Source: Plantago ovata
Taxonomy: Eukaryota; Streptophyta; Magnoliopsida; Lamiales; Plantaginaceae
Length of the DNA: 64,000 nt
Direction: 5' to 3'
Assembly (NCBI GenBank): GCA_028274465.1
Contig: CM051455.1
Location: forward strand, 110,916,261 to 110,980,260
Shown here: positions 42,940-56,187 of the stretch, piece after piece
Layout of the letters: each line of letters opens with the position of its first letter
Numbering within the stretch: the stretch's first letter is position 1
Made by a program: the position numbers and the translations under genes
Notes under the pieces: model-generated
What the model saw: the letters and a program-made list of their open reading frames with translations, nothing else
Database searches by the model: none
Told to the model about the DNA's origin: nothing

Positions 42940-43071
<132 letters not shown>

Positions 43072-43139
43072 TTCCGTACTTATATTGGTTGGGGCTTGTA
43101 GCTTGAGGGTTGTTATCAGTCATCTACAAACAAATAAGG

Positions 43140-43310
43140 GCGCCGCCTACCCATCATGCATGAACGGTCTACACATAGTGGATGCCGCCTATCCATTCTA
43201 GTTCTAAACGCGGTCAAGCATATAATGGGTGCCGCCTACCCATACATAAATATGCGGTCCGACATATAAGAGGTTGCCGCCTACCCTCGCATGCATAGCG
43301 GTCGAACGGA
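43140..43310 (-). repeat. Four diverged repeats of about 45 bp in the C2 5' UTR
   Basis: Plus-strand GGGCGCCGCCTACCCATC, GGATGCCGCCTATCCATT, GGGTGCCGCCTACCCATA and GGTTGCCGCCTACCCTCG recur about every 40-50 bp, each followed by CGGTC or a variant (acggtctac, gcggtcaag, gcggtccga, gcggtcgaa). The repeats lie between the gag start and the primer site. Confidence 0.7.
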
Positions 43311-43806
43311 ATGTAAAACATGGTATTTAAACATGCATTGTCAAACAATAGCATATTGAGCATATGAAACAAGTAGTAGCCTATGTGGATGACAAATGAC
43401 TTCATAATTTCATTATGAAAATTATAATCCCATACTTATAATCTCTATGAAATAATTGAAAATTTGGACTAGATTGAACATTCGAAAATTCTATTGACCA
43501 AGTAGCAATTTTCGAAAACCCGAAGGACTTAATTGTAATTTTAAAAACCTTAGAGGTGTTAAATCTAAAATTCAAAAGTAGAAGGACTAATTTGCAATAA
43601 ACAATAAATTGATAAATTACAAATAAGCCCTTTAACTTTATACTAATTAAATTTAACGCCTCTAGTTTAAAACAATTACAATTAAATCATATTTATATTC
43701 CAAATATAAAATTCAATCCTCAAAACTTTCAAAATTCGATTTTGGGTCCAACCCGAAAATATATATAACTTTTTTTTTTTTTATTAAAACGTGGGACCCC
43801 GTCCCC

Positions 43807-43917
43807 CCGGTGCCCGCGGCACGCGGGCACCGGACGCCGCGGTTGCAGGCGCTCGGCGCCCCAGGCGCTCGGCGCCTGCGGCCGCAGGCGGCCGGCCGCC
43901 GCTTGCGACGCGCAAGC
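43807..43917. repeat. Cluster of GC-rich perfect palindromes in the C2 5' UTR
   Basis: CCGGTGCCCGC and GCGGGCACCGG form an 11-bp stem (43807-43833). GGCGCTCGGCGCC (43848-43860) and AGGCGCTCGGCGCCT (43863-43877), TGCGGCCGCA (43877-43886), GGCGGCCGGCCGCC (43887-43900) and GCTTGCGACGCGCAAGC (43901-43917) follow. The cluster is set in strongly AT-rich sequence. Confidence 0.95.
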
Positions 43918-44096
43918 GGCCCGGTCGAAAAATTATATATATATATTTAATTTATTTTTTTTTTGAAAAAATATAAATTCTAAATTTATATAAAAAACAA
44001 AACTTTTCAAAATCGAATTTATCATAGAATCAATTCCATCCATATATCTACAAAATCATACAATATATATACGTATATACGTAATCAATTAACCTC

Positions 44097-44108
44097 GCTC
44101 TGATACCA
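44097..44108 (-). other. Primer binding site (initiator tRNA-Met) of C2
   Basis: TGGTATCAGAGC on the - strand, one base inside the LTR edge at 44110. Confidence 0.92.
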
Positions 44109-44109
44109 C

Positions 44110-46188
44110 TATAAGAAAATATGGTCAGAGTTACCCCTAGGGTACGCAGCGAAATTTTAAAAATTTTCTTAACATACTGGTTAATTGATTATGCATATGT
44201 CGTATATATATAAACACGTCAATTAGAAGACTAACCTTACTTCCAAAGCAGCTTCCAAGTCTTCGTAATATTCCGGTGTATCTTCTCCTTCGTCGAAGTC
44301 GAATATATCTACAATACTCTGTATATCTGCAAGACAATAAGAGTTAGTTTCCAGCTCCTAGAACCTCAACCTTGGTATCCACGGATGAACAGCCTATCGG
44401 AAGAATGCTAGGATATTCTTTATGTGACCAAGAAGACGGGGCGGCAATTCCCTCCGGTGGCGGTGTGCGCGCGCGTGAGGCTAAGGGGAGGAGGGGAGAG
44501 TTTTTATTTTCTCTAAGAAAACTGGGTAGAATGACTGTGAAAGTCAATTATGTGTAAAACTCTCTCTAATAGTCCACTATATATAGTAGTCTATAGAAGC
44601 CTAAAGCATAAGAAATTAGACTTCGTAAAGAATAAGAATCTAATTCTTATCGCACAAGGAAACCAATATCAAGTCTAGATTCATTCCCAATCAAATCAAA
44701 ACTCAATCAGGAAAATCTAACTTATCCCTTGGACTTCTAATAGAGGAAGGAGTCGAACTCCTTCCCCTACCCTGCCACGCGCGCGCGCGCGCCTGTCCTA
44801 CTGGACGTGGGTCCCACTTTTGGGACCCACATATATTTCTAAGGCAATTCAAACTCCAAGTAGATTTTCCCCAAGTGCATACGTTAATTCTAAATTAACA
44901 TATCCTTTACAATCAAACCTCCATTATATTTCCAAAATATAATCTTTAATTGTATTTACATAAAATACAATTAATTAACCAATTCAATTAATAATTCCAA
45001 ATCATTAATTGAGCCAACAATTGTTATAATTAATTCCAAATCAATTATAATCCATCAATCACAATTAATTCCAAATTAATTGCGATTCCATCTTCAAGGA
45101 TATTCTGATAGGCTGAATCACCACATAGTGTGACCCATAGGGCCTCACCGTATCAAGCAAGTCCTAGACTAGGCAACATGGAATTCCTAGACGGTTCCAT
45201 TTGCAATATTAATACGCGAGGACGTTTGAGAGGTTTCTCAAAGCTAACCCTTTCGTTGCGAAGCCTGTTGCGCTCAACGCGGCGATGGTAACGTCCCTTC
45301 ATCTGACTTGCTCGGATGTATCTAGGATCGATGAAGTGTCTATCCCAGTAATACATCCACGGGCGTCTCAGGGAGTTGTTTGGTTAAGATATACTTATGA
45401 CCATCATAATATATCATTTGCACTGACCAGTGACTTTACCAACACAACTATGCAGACTACGAGCAGTGCTCTCCTGTGCTACACTTGAGAGATGAATCCT
45501 TCACAGAATCACTTATCACCCCTATTTGTATTTAGCCATAATCCTGGATCGTGTCTTAGGTCAACTGCTTATTTAGAGTTGACATCGACGGGTCCACCAA
45601 GGATATGGAGCAACAAATGTAATGATAAAGTCCTGTAAGTGCAAAGGACGAATGGCATCACTTCGACAACTCACCGGTTCCCATAGACACGTCGGTGTAG
45701 AGTATACATCGATGGGAGTGTCCGGTGGGTACTCCCATTGTTCGATAAAGCTTCTTCGAACAACTATGCACAGTTATGGGAACGTTCCTTGATTGTCCAA
45801 CAATCCGTTCCGTGGCCGTGGGATCGGCTCACACTTGCTCCAACAAGTATAACCTCCACGCATACTAGTCTTGTCAGGTTCATTCAGACCCCCACATCCG
45901 AGATGTACCACGACTAGGGAGAGTTTGGGATAGATGATAACTCACATAGCTCCCACTAACTGTGTGATCGGTCATCTATCCGAGGGGACATGTTCAGTAT
46001 CAATACAGACAGCAATATAGATATGACATGCTGCAGCCTGGTGTAATATAAATATGAAAGCGATACTCAACAGTAAAATGAAACAAACATATATTATATT
46101 ACGTTGACCTGTGTAATAGTACATATATGTCCTCCACAAGGGCACCATGCCCTTAGTAAGGACTGTCTCTAGGACATATACACTATCA
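44110..46188 (-). repeat. 5' LTR of C2, 2079 bp
   Basis: Same length as the 3' LTR. The last base pairs read TATA instead of TACA (G to A at 44111). The TATA box lies in ACTATATATAGTAG at 44577-44590. Confidence 0.95.
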
Positions 46189-46193
46189 TTTTA

Positions 46194-46737
46194 CTCCAAC
46201 GCTAATTGCTTGCTGAAGTAAACAAGAATCTTTTCAACGATTTTATTCAATTTGACTTTGGCACTTACCTTTTCATGTAACAAGCCTTGTGTTTGCTGAA
46301 AATTCCCCCTTAATCAAATATCTCATATTTCTTTAAGATAAAAGACATTTCTGAGTTCCCGTCTCAGCAAATTCTTTTTATATTGAGATATCCTTACGTA
46401 AAATCTGAGAAGTATTCTTGCTCTTTACTGAGTTCCCGTCTCAGATTTTTCTTTTGATACTTGAATACCTGTTTCAGTATCTTTGATTGTCTGAATGGCA
46501 GTTTCAGCAATCTTTAAAGTTTTTCTTTACTGAGTACCCGTCTCAGCAAGTGATCAAGTTTCTAACAAATACCCGATTTGAAGGAATTACTTGTTGAATG
46601 CCTGTTTCAGCAATCATGTGGTGTACTATCATTTCCTTTTAGAAGAAATCAGTGGAAGGGACTTTATAAAGAGTACATGTAAGCCTACTTTGGCTTGCTG
46701 AATGCCTGTTTCAACAATCTACCAACTGTATCTCTTA
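46194..46737 (-). other. Spacer between pol and env-like gene of S1
   Basis: No gene seen. It carries the inverted-motif array 46351-46719. Before the C2 insertion it was continuous with 35746-36181. Confidence 0.7.
46351..46719 (-). repeat. Irregular array of TTGCTGAA...TTCAGCAA motifs
   Basis: Seven clear units and one weak one with consensus CTGAATnCCnGTnTCAGCAA on the plus strand: near 46351-46374, 46427-46446, 46461-46483, 46490-46512, 46528-46552, 46565-46582 (weak), 46591-46615 and 46694-46719. Most are inverted repeats with TTGCTGA at one end and TCAGCAA at the other, spaced 30-100 bp. Confidence 0.85.
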
Positions 46738-49700
46738 CTATTGAGGTAGTTCAATCAATCCAAGGTTATACCTTAGCATTGCGAACCTATTATCTGGTAG
46801 GGGCTTAGTAAAGATGTCAGAAAGTTGATCATCAGTACCTACTTTAACAACCTCAATGTCTCCTTTTTCAACATGATCTCTAATGAAATGATGTCTAATA
46901 TCAATGTGCTTTGTCCTTGAGTGGAACTTAGGATTTTGCGTGATAGCAATAGCACTTGTATTATCACAAAAGATTGGTGTTTTCTTTGCAGAAATACCAT
47001 AATCTCTTAATTGTTGCTGAATCCATAGGATTTGAGTTGTGCAACAACCAACCGCAATGTACTCAGATTCCGTGGATGAATTGGCAACACAGGTTGCTTC
47101 TTGCTGAACCATGATATTAATCTAGTACCTAGAAACTGACAAGTTCCAGAAGTACTTTTTCTATCAAGACTTGATCCTCCATGATCAGCATCAGAATAAC
47201 CAACCAATTCACATCCAGAATCTTTGGAATACCATAATCCAACATTGACTTTACCTTTGACATATTTCAGTATCTTAAGTGCCTTTTTGTAGTGTGATTC
47301 TCTTGGATCAGATTGGGATCTTGCACACACACAAACAACATACTGAATGTCAGGTCTACTTGCTGTTAAATACAACAAAGAACCAATGAGCTTCCTATAC
47401 TTGTGTTCATCAACACTCTTATCTTGTTTAGTATAGCTCAATTTGGTACCAACGCTCATAGGGATCTTTTCAGGTTTTTCTTCCTCTTAGATCCTGAACT
47501 TTATGAGCATTTCCCTTGCATACTTTGCTTGATTTATGAATATTCCATCTTTGAGTTGCTTGACTTGCAATCCTAGGAAATAATTCAATTTACCCATCAT
47601 ACTCATTTCAAACTTGTTTGTCATGAGTTTGGCAAAATCATCACAAAGTTGCTTGTCCTTAGATCCAAATATTATGTCATCCACATAAATCTGGACTAAG
47701 AGTATTTTACCATCATGGTTCATGGTAAATAAGATTTTGTCAACTTCACCTTTCTTGAAACCATTATCCAGCAAGAATTTAGCTAAGGTATCATACCAAG
47801 CTCTTGGTGCTTGCTTTTGACCATATACAGCTTTCTGAAGCTTGTATACCATCTTGGTTTCTGAGGGGAGTTCAAAGCCAAGGGGTTGTTCCAAGTAGAC
47901 TTCTTCAGCAAGTTCACCATTTAGGAATGTCCTTTTAACATCCATTTGATAAACAATGAAGTCATTGTGAGCAGTAAAGGCCAAGAAAAGCCTAATTGCA
48001 TCCAATCTTGCAACTGGAGCATAAGACTCATCATAGTCCAATCCTTCAGTCTGACAGTAACCTTGAGCAACTAAACGTACTTTGTTCCTTGTTACTTCTC
48101 CAGACTCACTCAGCTTGTTTCTGAACACCCACTTTGTACCAATTGCTTTCTTTCCTTCAGCAAGGTGTACAAGTTTCCAGACTTTGTTCCTTTCAAATTG
48201 ATCCAGTTCTTCTTGCATTGCCTTGATCCATTCAGAATGCTTTAAAGATTCTTCTATGGTCTTGGGTTCAATTTCTGAAACAAAGCAAGAGAACAAAACT
48301 TCTACTTCTATGACGTTTGCGTTTTCAACAAGTTCTTGATTAGTAGATACTTTGGATCTAGTCACTTGGCGTTTGTCAATATCACCAATCATATCCGTAG
48401 AGGGATGATCTCTAATCCATTTATTAACAGGTTTTCTGCTCTTTCGATCTGGATAAGTTTGCTCTTCAGCATGTGACTCTTCAGTATGTACTTTCTCAGT
48501 ACTATTGGTATCTTGTTGTGTCTCTGCTGAGATTGGTTCATCAGCAACGGCTTGTTCAGCATTCCTGGTTTGAGGTAACTCGTCAGCAGGCACAGGAAGT
48601 TGCATAGTTTCAGCAACATCCGGAGCAACTGCGTCTTTTGCTGGAAATTCTTTGTCATGAACTATATTTATCTTATCATGACTCGGGGGAGGAGAGTCAT
48701 TGTCAGAATCATCATTTAGTTCAATTGATTTGACTTTCCTAGCATCAGATTCAGTTCTTTGCTCGTGTATGAGTAACTTCTTCATACAATCCGATATTTC
48801 TTCTTCAGCAGGAACTCCTTGTGACTTTTCATAGAATACAACATGCACTGATTCTTCGATCTTTTGTGCCTTTTTGTCATAAAATCTATAAGCTTTACTA
48901 TGCAAGGAGTAACCAAGAAATATCGCTTCGTTTGCCTTTGGTTGAAATGTTCTTAAGTATTCTCTACCATCGTTAATAACAAAGCATTTGCAACCAAATA
49001 CTCTTAGATGGGTGATGTTAGGAGGTCTTCCAACAAATAACTCATAGGGAGTTTTGTTGTATTCCTTAGTTATCAAACATTTATTTTGAGTATAGCAGAC
49101 GGTATTAATCGCTTCAACCCAATAAACTTCACTTATTTCAGTGTCAGCAAGCATTGTTCTAGCTACTTCCTTAAGGGTACGATTCTTCCTTTCAGCAACA
49201 CCATTTTGTTGAGGTGTCCTTACTGAGGATAATTGATGTTGTATGCCTTTAGAAGTGCAATACTCAGTTATGTACTGGTTTACAAACTCAGTACCAAGGT
49301 CTATTCTTATGACTTTTACCTTGTCATTTTTCATGACTTCAAGCTTATTCAGCAAGTTAGGTATTTCAGTCCTTGTTTCAAACTTGTGCTTGATAAATAC
49401 TACCCAAGTGAATCTTGAATAGTCATCTACCACCACTAGACCATACTTCTTACCAGCATAGCTTGTTGAAGAATATTCAAACAAGTCCATGTGTAAGAGT
49501 TGTAAAGGTTTTGTAGTTGACGGTACTGCCGTGTTCTTAAAAGAAGATTTGGTTTGCTTTCCTTGTTGACATGCATTGCAAACACCATCCTTCTTAAAAG
49601 TAACCTTAGGTAATCCAACTACAAGTGCCTTTTTAGACAGCTTATTCAGCGTCTTGAAGTTTAGGTGACTTGTTCGTTTATGCCATAACCATGCTTTTTC

Positions 49701-50132
49701 AGCAAAGCAATCCTGATCTGAGACAAAGCATTTTTCAATGATTGTTGAAGACCAATTTACAGTGTACAAACCTCCTGATCTTCTAGCAACCATAATAACT
49801 TTGTTTGTCTCAAAGTCTATAAGTTTACATTCATCAGTTTTGATTTTGATGAAGTATCCTTTGTCAGCGAAGTGACTCATGTTGAAAAGGTTAAACTTAA
49901 GATTTCTGACATAAAGAACTCCCGAAATGGTAATGCAACCTAACTTCACGTCACCATAACCTTTAGTAGAACCAAAGCTTCCACCAGCAAACCTTATTGT
50001 TGGACCTTTAGACCACCGTCTATAGTTTATAAGGTTTTTCTTGTTGCCCGTCATGTGCTTTCCACAACCACTGTCAAAGTGCCAAATTGCATTGTTTGTC
50101 TCCGTGGCTGAAGTCTGCACAGTGAAGAGCAA
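46738..50132 (-). pseudogene. S1 pol: protease, integrase, reverse transcriptase, RNase H
   Basis: The 881-codon open part (50132-47487) has protease [13 protein letters not shown]; integrase with [12 protein letters not shown] and CNACQQGKQ, catalytic Asp in HMDLFEY and RIDLGTEF, Glu in [15 protein letters not shown]-type SGGLYTVNW; reverse transcriptase with [31 protein letters not shown] and [13 protein letters not shown] at 47487-47489 interrupts it. The same frame goes on (47459-47007) into RNase H, where a one-base shift near 47095 moves to the final part (47112-46738) with STESEYIAVGCCTTQ, FCDNTSAIAI and KHIDIRHHFIRDHV. The catalytic residues looked for are present. The upstream joint with gag is described separately. 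Confidence 0.92.
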
Positions 50133-50194
50133 ACAAGTTAATTATCCAATATTGGATGTCCATTAACATATTCATGAAAGCGTCCAGTGGAAAC
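50115..50194 (-). other. Candidate short intron or frameshift at the S1 gag-pol joint
   Basis: Gag ends in one frame at 50138 and pol opens in another. TTTGCTCTTCACTGTGCAG (ending 50115) is a good acceptor sequence, and GT at 50194 or 50167 would splice in phase 0 (80 or 53 bp). The donors are weak. A simple frameshift is the main alternative. Confidence 0.3.
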
Positions 50195-52441
50195 CCAAGT
50201 CTTAATTTTTTCAACTTTGACTTGTTTTCTACTTGCTGAGGAACTAGAAGGTTTTGAGCCGAAAGACTTTTGATCACTGCTAATCAAGTCCACTTTCTGA
50301 TGTGGTGTCTTGCTCGGTTGACCTTTTTGACGAACATACTTTTCAGTAAGTTCTTTTCTGGAAAGGTTCCTTCTAGTCCTAGCGTTTTGAGTTTTGTCAG
50401 AGCTCTTAGGCTTGGTTTTGTTCATCTCATTGAAGTATCTTTGCTGACTTTGCTTATACTCATGAAAAAGTTGACTTTGCTTGGTTTTGAAACCAAGTCC
50501 ACTTTTCGGAGAATGCTGATCTTTTGTCTCAGCAACCTTACTTGGTTCAGGTTTGTCAACAAAGGTCTTCTGATTACTTTTAGTAATCTTTCCTTTTGAC
50601 TTAACAAATTGTTTTTCAGCAACTTGTTTGGCGGAATGCTTTGCAGCATCCTTTTTCTTAATAGTTTGCTTTTCAGCAACCTGTTTACCTTTTAAAGTCT
50701 TGTTACTTTGAGTAGCAACAGCGGGCTTTACGATCATAGGTACTTGATTGCATATTTCAGCAACCTTAGATTGACCGATCTGATAGAGTTCTGGTCGACC
50801 ACTATCAGTTGCACAAACAAAGGTAATATGTGATTTGTCTTTACTCAAGATTATTACATCATCACCTTCATACGTTGCACCTAAAGCTTCTTTCTGAGAT
50901 GGGTCTCTTAGATAAGAGTTTAGTTCAGTTAGCGTATTACTTGCATCAGCATAAGATTTGAAATTAATTTTCATCTTTTTCGTTTCTTGTATTTCAGCAA
51001 GTAACTTTAGAATTGAGGACTGATACTCTTCCAATTCTATTGCCATTTGAGAATTCTTCTCTCTAGCTTCAGCAATTAACTTCTTCAGATGCAATATATT
51101 AGCATCCCTCTTTTCTGACTCTTCTTTCAGCAAAACATACTTTTCAGTAGTTTGCTTGGTTAGAGTTTCAGCATTCTGTAGTTTCTCTTGCTGTTTACTC
51201 AGAGTTTTCTCAAATCTTTCGATTTCTCCTTGAATTCTATGAAGGTCAATATCATCTTCACTTTCTAAGTCAGAGTCAGAGGTAGGACAATTTACCTGAC
51301 TGAGCTCTCCACCTCACTGTCTTCAGAACTAGTATCAATGCAAAGCGCATCGATTTTTGCTTGAAGTTTTTTTTTTCTTCAGCAATCAAAGCCCTTTTGA
51401 ACTTCTTCTTGTTTTCAGCAGATTTGCCTTTCAGCAAAGGACAATTTGCTTTGAAGTGTCCAGGCTTTTTGCAGTAAAAGCAGAGATCATTGCTAACTGC
51501 TGGTTCTTCAGAAGAATTTGCTTGCTGAGCTTGCTTGTTCAGCGAGCTAGGTTCATTCTTGTATTTATGGTAATTGTTACCAAGATGCTTTTTCAGCTTC
51601 TCTTTTGCTTTTCGCCTTTCAAGTTCCTTACTGATGAATTTCTTCATGTTTTTAACAACTAAAGCATTTTTATCACCAGGCTCTTTATCATTCTTCTTTT
51701 CAGAAGATGACGGCTTTGCAGCAAGAGCAATGTTTTGCGATTTTTCAGCAAACACATTTTCTCTTTGCTTTGTCTCGTAGTTGACAGTAGCAAGATGAGA
51801 GAACAACTCTGTATGTGTGATATTTGTCATTCCTTGATTATAATAGAAATTCTGAGTATGGATCCATTCTTGGTTCAGACTTCTAATAATGGTTTTCACC
51901 TTCTCAGAATCTGAATAGAGGTTTCCTACTCCTAAGGCAGCCATCTCACTTACTAGAGTTGTGAATCTGAAATCCAAGTCTTCCAGTGACTCATTTGTAC
52001 ATTGTTTAAAGTTCTGGAACTTTAACTTAAGCACTTCGAGTTTGTTTTCCTTGGTTTTGTCAGATCCAGCGCAAAGATCTTGAATCATTTTCCAAGTTTC
52101 CTTAGCAGTTTTGGCACCCCATAGTTTGCACTGTATATTATCTGGAGTTGATCGAATAATGATGTTTCTTGCTTGGCCATCAAGACGTAATCTTTTGGCT
52201 TCGTCGGAAGTCCATTCCTCTCTTGGTTTTGGAACGACAGTATCGACTCACCTAAGATAGTTTCCTTACCAGCTTCTATGGTTTTGTGAGGAAAGCTTCT
52301 CTCAAGTTTAGTGATCTTGATAGGTACATCATTTATGATAGTGACCATTTCATCACTAATGGCCTCAAGATATAGCATCAAGTTGTTTCGCGATTTTTCA
52401 TAGTTTTCCAGCTTCAGCAAGGGAGCGTCTCCTAAAGACAT
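50138..52441 (-). pseudogene. S1 gag
   Basis: Starts MSLGDAPLLKLENYEKSRNN. The first 118 codons run to 52085, where the frame shifts by one base into a second open part (52088-51276): LKLKFQNFKQCTNESLEDLD and the zinc knuckle CFYCKKPGHFKANC. Near 51365 a run of T (Lys codons) shifts it again. The third part (51133-50138) is a coiled-coil-like region, then Lys/Ser-rich sequence with repeated KQVAEKQ motifs, typical of the long SIRE gag. It forms the particle and binds RNA. Confidence 0.88.
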
Positions 52442-52506
52442 CCTGTCAGCAAAAGACTACCAAACTGATCAAGTGAGAGTGATTTACGGAAAGCACCTAA
52501 GGGGAT
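52442..52506 (-). other. S1 5' leader, gag-proximal part
   Basis: Untranslated. It continues at 54617-54650 on the other side of solo LTR C3. Confidence 0.6.
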
Positions 52507-52511
52507 CTAGG

Positions 52512-54616
52512 TGATAGTGTATATGTCCTAGAGACAGTCCTTATTAAGGGCATGCAACCCTTATAGAGGGCATATATGTACTATTACACAGGTCAACGTA
52601 ATATAATATATATTTGTTGTATGACTATTGAGTGTCGCTTTCATATTTATATTACACCAGGCATGCAACATGTCATATCTCTATTCCTGTCTGTATTGAT
52701 ATTAAACATGTGCCCTCGGATAGATGACCGATCACACAGATAGTGGGAGCTATGTGAGTTATCATCTATCCCAAACTCTCCCTAGTCGAGATTCATCTCG
52801 GATGTAGGGGTCTGAATGAACCGGCTGAGACTAGTATGCGTGGAGGTTATACTTGTTGGCGCAAGTGTGAGCCGATCCCACGACCACGTAACGGATTGTT
52901 GGACAATCAAGAAACGTTCCCATAACTGCGCATAGTTGTTCGAAGGGTGATTACCGTAAAATGAAAGTACCCACCGGACACTCCCATCGATGTATACTCT
53001 ACACCGAAGTGTCTATGGGAACCGGTAAGTTGTCGAAGTGATGCCAGTCGTCCTTTGGACTTACAGGACCTTATCATCACATTTGTTGCCCCATATCCTT
53101 GGTGGACCCGTCGATGTCAGCTCTGAATAAGCAGTTGACCCAAGACACGATCCAGGATTATGGCTACATACAAATGGGGATGATAAGTGTTTCTGTGAAG
53201 GATTCATCTCTCATGTGTAGCACAGGAGAGCACTGCTCATAGTCGTTCATAGTTGTGATTGGTAAAACCGTTGGCCAACGTATCAATATTACTATGATAG
53301 TCATAATTGATGTTTGATTCACCATGCAACTCACTGAAGACGCCCGTGGATGTATTATTGGGATAGACACTTCATCGATCCTAGATACATTCGAGTCAGT
53401 CAGATGAAGGGACGTTACCATCGCCGCGTTGAGCGCAACAGACTTCACAACGAAAGGGTTTTCTTTGAGAAACCTCTCAAACGTCCTCATGTATTAATAT
53501 TGCGAATGGAACCGTCTAGGAATTCCATTTTGCCTAGTCTAGGACTTTCTTAATACAATGAGGCCCTATGGGCCACACTATGTGGTGATTCAGCTTATCC
53601 GAATATCCTTGAAGATGGAATCGCAATTAATTTGGAATTAATTGTGATTGATGGATTATAATTGATTTGGAATTAATTATAATAATTTGTGGCTCAATTA
53701 ATGATTTGGAATTATTAATTGAATTGGCTGACTAATTGTGTTTTATGTAAATACAATTAGAGATTATATTTTAGAAATATAATAGAGGTTTGATTTGAAA
53801 GGATATGTTAATTTAGAATTAATATATGCACATGGGCAAAATCTACTTGGAGTTTGAATTGCCTTAGAACTATAAGTGGGGCCCAAAATCGGGACCCACC
53901 TATCACCCTTGGGACACGCGCGCGCGTGCAGCTGGGGTAGGGGAAGGAGTCCGACTCCTTCCTCTATTAGAAGTCCAAGGGATAAGTTAGATTTTCCTGA
54001 TTGAGTTCTAACTTGATTGGGAATGAATCTAGACTTGAATTGGTTTCCTAGTGCGATAAGAATTAGATTATTATTCCTTTATGAAGTCTAATTGATTATT
54101 CATTAGGCTTCTATTGACTACTATATATAGTAGACTATTAGAGAGCTTTTATCATGGTTGATTAAACAGACAGATTTTATATCATTCTTTCCACCAGTTT
54201 TCTTAGAGAAAATAAAAGCTCTCCCCTACCTCCACACAAGCCACGCGCGCGCCACCCCTCACCGGAGGAAAACCGCCGCCCCATCTTCTTGGCCACACAA
54301 AGAATATCCTAGCATTCTTTCCGATAGGCTGTTCATCCGTGGATACCAAGGTTGAGGTTCAAGGAGCTGGAAACTAACTTTTATTGTCTTGCAGATAATT
54401 AAAGTATTGCAGATATCTTCGACTTCGACGAAGGAGAAGATACACCGGACTATTACGAAGACTTGGTACCTGTGCTTGCTTTTGGAGTATTGTAAGTCTT
54501 CTAATTGACGTGTTTAATATATACGGTATATACACGATCAATTAACCTGTATGTTAAGAAATTTTTTGAAATTCCGCTGCGTACCCTAGGGGTAACTCTG
54601 ACCGTATTTTCTTACA
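52512..54616 (+). mobile_element. C3: solo LTR of the C2 family, inverted
   Basis: TGATAGTGTATATG to TTTTCTTACA on the + strand, 2105 bp, with no internal part. Flanks CTAGG (52507-52511) and CTAGT (54617-54621) match at four of five positions, a slightly mutated target duplication. TATA at 54118-54133. It splits the S1 leader between primer site and gag and lies opposite to C1 and C2. Confidence 0.9.
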
Positions 54617-54650
54617 CTAGTTTCAGTGCTAAAGGTTAAAGAACCACCTG

Positions 54651-54662
54651 GCTCTGATACCA
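54651..54662 (-). other. Primer binding site (initiator tRNA-Met) of S1
   Basis: TGGTATCAGAGC on the - strand, two bases inside the LTR edge at 54665. Confidence 0.92.
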
Positions 54663-54664
54663 CT

Positions 54665-56182
54665 TGTTGGTCCCTTTAAACAACAAGAAAAGACTAAAGG
54701 GGGGGTGAATAGTCTCTTCAAACTTTCGTCGTTTTAAAACTTTTTCAGCAAGTGCTTATTACTTTTCAGTAATGAGTTTGCTGATACTTAACATTCTCAA
54801 CAAGTACTAGTTACTTTTGAGTAACGAGTTTTACTGGTACTTTAAAAACAGAGTACGGAAGTCTTTATACAATAAGTACTTTTCAGAGAGTGTTAGTTTC
54901 AGCAAGTGAGCAGAGTGACAGTGTACAAACAGTATAGCTTGCTGAAAACTAAATGCGGTAAAGTAAATCACAAAAACACTTTTATAGTGGTATCTGAGAG
55001 TGGCGTAATCTCACAACTAATCCACTTTGTCCTTTCGAGGACTGAATCCACTAAGATAAGCTTGAGGTTCCTTACAACACCAATCTATAATGATTCTTCA
55101 GAAACCAAAGCACACTTGCTTCGTTTCCAACCTAACCAGAGAACGAAACCTTGTTCTCCACCAAATTTGGGACACTTAATCAGCAACACTATGCTTGATT
55201 AATTCCCCTTGAATTTCACGCCTGGAAAATGGTGTTTATCAGTTAGAGAGGTTTGGCATGAGATGACTTGAGTATAACTCTTTCAGCTATAACAAGTTAT
55301 CTAAAGAAACACAACTTGAAATACTTTTCAGTAAACAAGTTAAGTTGTTTCTGGTGTCAAGACTTGTTCTTGATCGAAAGAAAGAACACTTAACTAATTT
55401 CTTAGCCGTGAATGTTCTACTTCTTCACAAGTAGCTTTTATTTCAAGCATAAGTCTTGGAACGGATCAATACGCAGTAAAGAGTATGGAAGATTGAGTGT
55501 TTAAGCAAAAGTGAGAGTTTGATCACGTTGTTGACACACTTCAACTCTTTGCCGGATGACCTCTATTTATAGTGAATCAAGGGAGCCGTTTGAATTTCAA
55601 ATTCTAAGGCTTTGTTCCTTAAGATGTCACTATCTTACTTTTGTACTTTCAGCAACGTCCTTCATTTGTCTTCTAGTCTTCATGTTCTTCGCGTGCTTAC
55701 TTTGCATTTAATGTTCATTTGAATCAAATTCAAATGTGAACGTTGGAGCCAAAATGCAAGTACTTTCAGCAAGGAGGTCACATATGTATTTCAGCAAGCA
55801 GACAGTCTAATTTTCAGCAAGCACAACCTACTCTGTCATATAGATTTTCACTTATGCGAGCTGTTGCTGAAATTTCCACTTTCTGAGCAACAACATGTGC
55901 CTTTGAAGATACCGTTCTCAGAATTTTTCTTAGGTCTTCAGACTTCGAATCTTCAATTTCTGAGCGGTTCTAGTGCTTCAATAGTTCATTTGTAAAAACA
56001 AAGTACATCATCAGCAAAACTAAAGCACCTAACTAGTACCTACACTAAGTCTTCAGCAAACGTTCCTCTTTTACAATGTCCTTAAAATTCTAAATTCCTA
56101 TGGACCTTAAGAGTACTAGTTACTGGACTTCCCTTAATTTAGCATGGTTAATTGCTCATCAAAACTTACAAGTTTCCTAACA
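54665..56182 (-). repeat. 5' LTR of S1, 1518 bp
   Basis: It matches 19411-20927 closely, with scattered single-base differences and a shorter G run (G7 here). TATA at 55563-55572. Confidence 0.93.
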
Positions 56183-56187
56183 CCTTC

